Assembly: GCF_026625645.1 (NCBI RefSeq)
Contig: NZ_CP113056.1
Span: forward strand, 4,590,764-4,654,763
Reading direction: 5' to 3'
DNA from: Ancylobacter sp. SL191
GTDB taxonomy: Bacteria > Pseudomonadota > Alphaproteobacteria > Rhizobiales > Xanthobacteraceae
Length of the DNA stretch: 64,000 bases
Shown: positions 60,144 to 64,000 of the stretch, in pieces
How the letters are laid out: each line of letters opens with the position of its first letter
How positions within the stretch are numbered: the first letter of the stretch is position 1
Position numbers and translations under genes: made by a program
Notes under the pieces: model-generated
The model's database searches: none
What the model was told of the DNA's origin: nothing
Seen by the model: the letters and a program-made list of their open reading frames with translations, nothing else

Positions 60144-60241
60144 AGATCAGATTTGAGATAATGTTTCAATGTCGGAAGCGCGAACCCTAATTATCTCAAT
60201 GGTCGCGGAAGTGCCCGAATGGACGGGAAGCGGAAGGAAGA

Positions 60242-61249
60242 TCAGATCGCGACTTCAATGCCCAAGCGATCTCGAGCTTTGCGCGCACCTAGGATCGCCT
60301 CCACGAAAAACTCGGATGACTTGTCATCCGACGCTTCCACGGCGGAACGAAAGCTCGGGTCCTCATCATCGAAATAGAGCGCCTGAAGGGCCCGACATAT
60401 ATGATCAACAATCTTTGAGCACTCGCGCAGCTGATCCATTTCCGTCGGCTTGAAGGACGCGCCGTGTACAGTCTTCGAGCGGAACCCGTACGCCCTCTTC
60501 ATCAGTTTGAATATGGCAACGCGCTTTGGACCCGGCCCGACAAGTACGGCCGCGACCCGCTCGGAAACTTGGTGGCTGAGCTCCTGCTGCGAGGTCGAAA
60601 CAAGTGCCTCCAGTCCTGAACAATATAGCGCGATTTTTACAGCGACATCATGACTCGAGCGTGCCGCTCCAATGAAGTACTCGAATCGTTGCAAGCGCAG
60701 CAACTCCTTGGATAAGGCCGTAGGCGCACCACTCGCCCCGAGATAAGTTCCCATCTGCCGACGCGAACGTCGTACGATCTGAAACTCGTCGAACGAAAAA
60801 GATACCTCATTAAACAAGCCGTCCGCGCAGGATGGTCGCGACGACCAAACATTATTATTGACTATAGTGCTACCGTTTATTTTTCCGGCGATCCAAGCTC
60901 GGTCAAAATGGCAGGCGTTATCTTTAATCATCCACAGCATCGAATCAAGAATCTGGACTGCAACCATATCATCGATCAATTGATCAGCTAACGCCTGCGA
61001 TACATGCTCCCGTCTTTCGGATTGACACTCAATAGTTCCTTTACGGTAAATAACAGCTTTTGCCACAATTGTCAGATAGTCAAACTCAATGCTACCAATA
61101 GACCGACAAAGAGGCAAAACCAAATCGAGTATGACTCCTTTATCTGTCGTAATAAAGTAATTTTCTAAAAATTTACTTCCATTCCGTGAATACTTTGGCA
61201 AAGAAATTTGATCTAGTCCGCAAAAAAACGTTGTTTCAATTATTTCCAA
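60242..61249 (-). CDS. Apea-like HEPN domain protein, TTG start
   Basis: A 335-residue protein with C-terminal motif AYGFRSKTVHGA (R257, H262), the R-x4-6-H signature of Apea-like HEPN proteins, which are putative RNases common in defence loci. The preceding helices (FEYFIGAARSSHDVAVKIAL, CSGLEALVS) fit the same family. The N-terminal 150 residues are beta-rich and unrecognised. The start is TTG 61249 with GGGAG nine bases upstream; no ATG exists before residue 95. Its 5' half is clearly AT-rich compared with everything else in the window, a sign of recent transfer. Convergent with the HEPN-like gene on its left. Confidence 0.75.
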   Translation of the reverse strand: MEIIETTFFCGLDQISLPKYSRNGSKFLENYFITTDKGVILDLVLPLCRSIGSIEFDYLTIVAKAVIYRKGTIECQSERREHVSQALADQLIDDMVAVQILDSMLWMIKDNACHFDRAWIAGKINGSTIVNNNVWSSRPSCADGLFNEVSFSFDEFQIVRRSRRQMGTYLGASGAPTALSKELLRLQRFEYFIGAARSSHDVAVKIALYCSGLEALVSTSQQELSHQVSERVAAVLVGPGPKRVAIFKLMKRAYGFRSKTVHGASFKPTEMDQLRECSKIVDHICRALQALYFDDEDPSFRSAVEASDDKSSEFFVEAILGARKARDRLGIEVAI

Positions 61250-61419
61250 TGATTTTCACTCCCTAACGCGAACGATTTCACGTATAGAAAATCTCGATGG
61301 CGCAACGAAATTAGTCAACGCGCAGTTTGGCCAGCACTAATTGCCATGCTTGCTGGGGAATCTCCGCTTTCCGCCCGGCAGACAACCTCCGGAAAATGGC
61401 GCAACTCGGCAAGCCGATT

Positions 61420-61686
61420 TCACGCGGCGGGCTCTCGTCGCTCCTTCCTCAACCGCACCCCGGGCCCTTCGCCGTTCTCGGCGACGAAGATGACGCCGGC
61501 AGCTTCGAGAGCGCGCTGAATCGCGGCAAGATTGTTTACCGTCGGCGACCTGCGGCCCTTCTCGAAATCGCGAACGGTGCTTTCGCTTAGGTTCGAGGCC
61601 TGAGCAAGCGCCGACTGAGACCAGTCTAGGAGCCCCCTGGCAGCCCGCGACTGCGCGGGCGTAATCGCAGAGTTGGCGCTTTCCAT
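61420..61686 (-). CDS. XRE family (Cro/C1-type) transcriptional regulator
   Basis: An 88-residue single-domain repressor: ARGLLDWSQSALAQASNLSE, STVRDFEKGRRSPTVNNL form a complete helix-turn-helix. The C-terminal segment VIFVAENGEGPGVRL is the usual tail of this small alphaproteobacterial type. Half-sites CGTTGA/TCAACG lie just upstream, between it and the rightward genes, so it likely represses both directions. The 170 bases between it and the Apea-like gene hold nothing clear. Confidence 0.92.
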   Translation of the reverse strand: MESANSAITPAQSRAARGLLDWSQSALAQASNLSESTVRDFEKGRRSPTVNNLAAIQRALEAAGVIFVAENGEGPGVRLRKERREPAA

Positions 61687-61703
61687 TTATGATCCACGAA
61701 AAC

Positions 61704-61748
61704 CGTTGACATTCTCTGACAATCAACGCTATCCGTTGATCGTCAACG
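61704..61748. promoter_or_regulatory. Operator cluster of CGTTGA half-sites
   Basis: Four half-sites alternate: CGTTGA (61704), TCAACG (61723), CGTTGA (61734), TCAACG (61743). The central pair is a perfect ATCAACG-N5-CGTTGAT palindrome (61722-61740). The first overlaps a TTGACA that could be a rightward -35 box. This is the probable binding region of the XRE protein. Confidence 0.7.
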
Positions 61749-61760
61749 AATTTCTATCAC

Positions 61761-61800
61761 AGGAGCACGCGCATGGACAGCCATGCCCGCGAACGGGAGA
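61761..61800 (+). repeat. Direct repeat, copy 1 (ribosome-binding site and start)
   Basis: Forty bases with the same ribosome-binding site, ATG and first nine codons as at 62179-62218 (38 of 40 identical). The two copies flank a 378-base spacer. Confidence 0.9.
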
Positions 61801-61844
61801 CGTGCGTCACGCGGCCCGGCAGCGTTGCGGCTGAGGGCCGCTAG
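61773..61844 (+). CDS. Truncated duplicate or leader peptide (23 residues)
   Basis: The frame MDSHARERE... starts exactly like the Tat-signal protein at 62191, with the same AGGAG ribosome-binding site, but diverges after about nine codons and stops at 61842. It is either a leader peptide or a remnant of a duplicated gene start. No function can be given. Confidence 0.4.
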   Translation: MDSHARERETCVTRPGSVAAEGR

Positions 61845-62178
61845 CGGGATGGGCGGGGTGCGTTCAGACAAGCGCATGCGGGGCATCCGGGGCCGCGCGC
61901 CCGTCAAGGCGCGCTGGACTTCCTGCCCGGCGTGGAACGCACCCCGCCCGCCACCGGCCGGAGCCTCGCCCCGGCGGGTAGGTGCCTCTGACCTCCGCGC
62001 GCTGATCTTGGCCAGCGCGCGGAGGGCACCGCACCCGTCACAGGCTGAGGCCCCGGCCCGGAGGGGCGTGGCGCGGCCGGCCGCCGCGCTGGGATTCCGG
62101 GACAGCGCGGTGCGCGCCGCGCCCCTTCGTCATCGAGCCTGCCGGTGGCGTCCGCCACCTTTCAACCTTCACACATTG
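61845..62178 (+). other. GC-rich, highly self-complementary spacer
   Basis: No convincing gene. It contains several strong inverted repeats: 61851-61865 with 61935-61949 (15 of 15), 61992-62004 with 62013-62025 (13 bp, 8-base loop), and a further imperfect pair AGGGGCG...CGCCCCT across about 62056-62133. Transcripts from the upstream promoter would be heavily folded. It may be a structured RNA or an invaded palindromic element. Confidence 0.5.
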
Positions 62179-62218
62179 AGGAGCACGCGCATGGACAGCC
62201 ATGGTCGCGAACGGGAGA
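62179..62218 (+). repeat. Direct repeat, copy 2
   Basis: Second copy of the 40-base repeat, here leading into the full gene at 62191. The two mismatches to copy 1 are adjacent (CC versus GT). Confidence 0.9.
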
Positions 62219-62562
62219 GCCTTGTTTACAGCCGGCGCCAGGCGCTTTGCCTAGGCGCGGCCCTTGTTGCGGGTCCCACGAGCGTCGTTGCGCTCGCCAT
62301 CCCACCTCAAGAGCGCATTGCAAGAGCCCTGAAGGAAATCGAGGCGGCACTCGCCGAGATCTACCCCGGCGCTTATCAGCGGCCCGTTGTGGAGCTGCCC
62401 GCCCCGGAGGCCTTTGCCTCTCCGCTCTTCTCCGATGGCACCTTCATGTCCGGCAGGATGGCCATGGTGTCGATCACGGCCGACTCATTCCACGAGCGCT
62501 ACAGCGCTGGCCTGGTCTGCCGCGAGGATTACAGCCGGTTCACCGGGAGGGTGCAGGCATGA
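62191..62562 (+). CDS. Small protein with Tat-like signal, unknown function
   Basis: A 123-residue protein. The N-terminus YSRRQALCLGAALVAGPTSV has a twin-arginine pair, a hydrophobic stretch and a possible cleavage site near ALA, so it looks exported by Tat. The rest is mixed helical (QERIARALKEIEAALAEIY) with no known domain. The start at 62191 follows GAGGAG; the same frame stays open far upstream but that part is low-complexity spacer. It overlaps the peptidase gene by four bases. Confidence 0.75.
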   Translation: MDSHGRERESLVYSRRQALCLGAALVAGPTSVVALAIPPQERIARALKEIEAALAEIYPGAYQRPVVELPAPEAFASPLFSDGTFMSGRMAMVSITADSFHERYSAGLVCREDYSRFTGRVQA

Positions 62563-62945
62563 GCGGGGATCTGTTCGGTTCGATGGCATGCTCTGATGGG
62601 CTACGGTCCTCGCGCCTCCGGCTGGAGATGGTGCCCAGCGACAGCATGGAGCCGACCCTGCGCAGTCAGTGGGACCACGTGCTGGTGCAGCCCTGTACCG
62701 CCTACCGAGGTGAAGGGCTTTATCTGCTGCAGACCCCATTCGGCGGATGGAAGCTGACGAGGGCATCAAGCACCCTCAACGGCAAGGGGCAGTTGCTGCT
62801 CTATGTCGACAACAAGCGCTACGGCGAGCACCTCGTCTCGATCGACTGGTTCAACGAGAACGTGCTCGGCATCGTGGTCGCGGACATCAAGATCCGCGAT
62901 CACCGCGTGTTGCAGCCTTCCGGCACACCGGAGGTGCGGCCATGA
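62559..62945 (+). CDS. S24 (LexA/UmuD-type) peptidase-like protein without DNA-binding domain
   Basis: A 128-residue protein consisting only of the S24 fold: nucleophile serine in MVPSDSMEPTL (S29), the general-base lysine in GGWKLTRAS (K65), then LLLYVDNKRYGEHLVSI and NVLGIVVADIKI as in LexA/CI C-terminal domains. There is no helix-turn-helix. It could self-process or cleave a partner, or act as a UmuD-like factor; the role is unknown. ATGA overlaps link it to the genes before and after, making a tight three-gene unit. Confidence 0.82.
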   Translation: MSGDLFGSMACSDGLRSSRLRLEMVPSDSMEPTLRSQWDHVLVQPCTAYRGEGLYLLQTPFGGWKLTRASSTLNGKGQLLLYVDNKRYGEHLVSIDWFNENVLGIVVADIKIRDHRVLQPSGTPEVRP

Positions 62946-63187
62946 ACGCCCACACCCGCGAGTTCGTCATGGTGGAGCGCCAGCGCCTGCGCGAGCGGGC
63001 CGAGCGCACCATTGAAGCGCTGATCGTGCTGCTCGATGAGCTGGACGGTGACCCCGATGAAGAGGATGGCGGCGACGACGAACCTGACAGCGACCGCGAA
63101 TACGACCCCTCGGAGGATGGCATCGCGGACGCGGAGGGCATGGTCGAGCAGTGGGGCGGGGTTTGGAACGGGTGGCGGGTCGAGTGA
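62942..63187 (+). CDS. Small acidic phage protein
   Basis: An 81-residue protein: helical start (FVMVERQRLRERAERTIEAL) and a strongly acidic middle (DPDEEDGGDDEPDSDREYD). No family recognised. It starts within the stop of the S24-like gene. Acidic phage proteins sometimes mimic DNA, but nothing here shows that. Confidence 0.7.
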   Translation: MNAHTREFVMVERQRLRERAERTIEALIVLLDELDGDPDEEDGGDDEPDSDREYDPSEDGIADAEGMVEQWGGVWNGWRVE

Positions 63188-63236
63188 CCACGCGCCCAAA
63201 TAATAGCTCCGTACCATCCATTAGCACTTTTCAGTC

Positions 63237-63298
63237 GTGTGGGACTTCACACGTGAGAACGAACGCGCTATCACTATGCGTCACGTGGGAGTTCACAC
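63237..63298. promoter_or_regulatory. Paired operator sites before the MerR-like gene
   Basis: Two related dyads: GTGTG-GGACTT-CACAC (63237-63252, with perfect GTGTG/CACAC arms) and a near copy CGTGGGAGTTCACAC (63284-63298), which ends at the ATG and contains the likely ribosome-binding site GGGAG. A protein bound at the second copy would block translation initiation or early transcription. Confidence 0.65.
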
Positions 63299-63826
63299 AT
63301 GACCGAGATCGGCACCAGCATCACCATTCACCGGGCGCGCTTCACCGCCCCGGAAGTCGAGGAGATCACCGGCGTGCCGCAGGTGGTCATTCGCGACTGG
63401 CGCCGTCGCAAGCTGCTCGGCAGGCTCCAGACAGAGATGGTCGGGCGCCGCGGCGCCTATACCGCTTTCGATCTTGGCTATCTCACGGTCCTGCACGACC
63501 TGACCTCGAAGGGCATGGCCATCGGCCAGGCGTTGATCGCGGCCGATGTGGCGGCGCCGCTGGTCGAGAGCTATGCCGAGTTCGCCACTTCCAAGGGGCC
63601 CGACGCCACCTTCGTTGGCCTGCACGGCTCTCGCCTCGCCCGATACGTGATCGTGGCGGGCGATGGCGAGATCGTTCGGGCGGGCAGCCTGGGCGATTGG
63701 GAGACCTTTCGCGACAAGGAAGGCAAATCGGCCTCTGGCATTGTCATCGACTGCAAGGCCCTCGGCGAGCAGATCGCGGGCAAGGCGCCGCGTCCCGTCG
63801 TCTCCGTCGAGCGGAGCGCGCCGTGA
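63299..63826 (+). CDS. MerR-like winged-helix protein of the phage element
   Basis: A 175-residue protein with an N-terminal MerR-type helix-turn-helix (FTAPEVEEITGVPQVVIRDW, then RRRKLLG). No metal or drug-binding C-terminus is seen; the rest is unrecognised. It overlaps the portal gene (TGATG), so it belongs to the packaging/head unit and may regulate late genes. Operator-like dyads lie upstream. Confidence 0.8.
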   Translation: MTEIGTSITIHRARFTAPEVEEITGVPQVVIRDWRRRKLLGRLQTEMVGRRGAYTAFDLGYLTVLHDLTSKGMAIGQALIAADVAAPLVESYAEFATSKGPDATFVGLHGSRLARYVIVAGDGEIVRAGSLGDWETFRDKEGKSASGIVIDCKALGEQIAGKAPRPVVSVERSAP

Positions 63827-64000
63827 TGGGCAACGTTCTTTCCTCTCTCTTTGATCGCGCCAAGAGCGTGATGCGCCCCTCGCTGCGCTCCTATGAGGGC
63901 GCGGCGACGGGCCGTCGTGTGTCGGGCTGGGGCAGGACGGCGAACCAGCACGGCGCGGCGCAGGCGGCGCGTGCCCCGCTCGGCTATCGCGCTCGCTATC
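63826..64000 (+). CDS. Phage portal protein, lambda type, cut by window edge
   Basis: The visible 58 residues (SLRSYEGAATGRRVSGWGRT, then ARAPLGYRARY) match the start of lambda gpB-type portal proteins, whose N-terminus carries YEAA.TGRR..GW. The portal forms the ring through which terminase packs DNA. The frame is open to the right edge. Start ATG shares a base with the stop of the preceding gene. Confidence 0.85.
   Translation, partial: MGNVLSSLFDRAKSVMRPSLRSYEGAATGRRVSGWGRTANQHGAAQAARAPLGYRARY

Larger units (their letters stand above)
51985..64000. mobile_element. Integrated phage or phage-derived element (right end beyond window)
   Basis: The left border is the tRNA-Phe fragment. Phage-type genes follow in order: primase/helicase, small and large terminase, and at the right edge a lambda-type portal protein, with about 7 kb of cargo in between (reverse transcriptase, nuclease-like, HEPN-like and small regulatory genes). 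No integrase is seen on this side, so it should be at the other end. Gene style and local base composition change from the host part, most clearly in the AT-rich 60.8-61.3 kb stretch. Confidence 0.88.

Noticed and set aside
61783..62190. N-terminal extension of the Tat-signal protein gene
   Set aside because: The frame is open but low-complexity (Arg/Ala/Pro), crosses strong inverted repeats, and lacks a ribosome-binding site; ATG 62191 has a good one.

Overview
The window is GC-rich chromosomal DNA of an alphaproteobacterium, most likely a member of the Hyphomicrobiales. The pointers are the lone S21 gene followed by a cold-shock gene, a minCDE operon with a CtrA-type box, the DUF2934 protein, the acr3/arsH arsenic operon and the abundant rhizobial-type palindromic repeat. 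A Xanthobacteraceae-like host is my tentative guess; nothing in the window proves the genus. From about 51,985 to the right edge the DNA is an integrated phage-like element.

Region 1 (1-8.2 kb) holds a propionate pathway: propionyl-CoA carboxylase (pccB, cut by the left edge, and pccA) and both subunits of methylmalonyl-CoA mutase, with a small secreted protein gene between them. Together they convert propionyl-CoA to succinyl-CoA. Region 2 (8.4-12.1 kb) is a FadR-type regulator with a strong palindromic operator, followed by a polar-amino-acid ABC importer (binding protein, two permeases, ATPase). Region 3 (12.1-18.5 kb) is a LysR regulator divergent from an RND efflux operon whose first gene is an esterase-fold protein that has lost its catalytic residues. 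Region 4 (18.6-30.1 kb) holds an EmrA-like adaptor with a FUSC-family pump, an MscS channel, a two-component system, a biuret-hydrolase-like enzyme and a chemotaxis receptor. Region 5 (28.9-33.7 kb) is an arsenic operon read leftwards: arsR, a thioredoxin-type arsenate reductase, an ArsC-ArsN fusion, acr3, arsH and an MFS transporter.

Region 6 (33.9-37.9 kb) has rpsU, a cold-shock protein, two small unknown genes and tex. Region 7 (37.9-49.1 kb) is sugar-acid catabolism: gluconate permease and kinase, then a seven-gene leftward operon (uronate reductase, ABC importer, LgoD-like dehydrogenase, altronate dehydratase) facing a regulator-KDG kinase pair. The enzymes assemble into a complete route from an L-galactonate-like acid through tagaturonate and altronate to KDG and KDPG. 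Region 8 (49.2-51.7 kb) has a YigZ-family protein and minCDE.

Region 9 (51,985-64,000) is the phage-like element. It begins at a 3-prime fragment of tRNA-Phe (attachment site) and carries a TOPRIM primase/helicase, an iteron-like dyad cluster, the small and large terminase subunits and, at the right edge, the start of a lambda-type portal protein. Between terminase and portal sits about 7 kb of cargo. It includes a leftward pair of an Abi/UG-type reverse transcriptase and a PD-(D/E)XK-like nuclease, two HEPN-like proteins, an XRE regulator, a duplicated start region with a highly structured GC-rich spacer, a Tat-signal protein, an HTH-less S24 peptidase and a MerR-like regulator. The reverse transcriptase-nuclease pair with its HEPN neighbours is the best candidate here for an undescribed anti-phage system.
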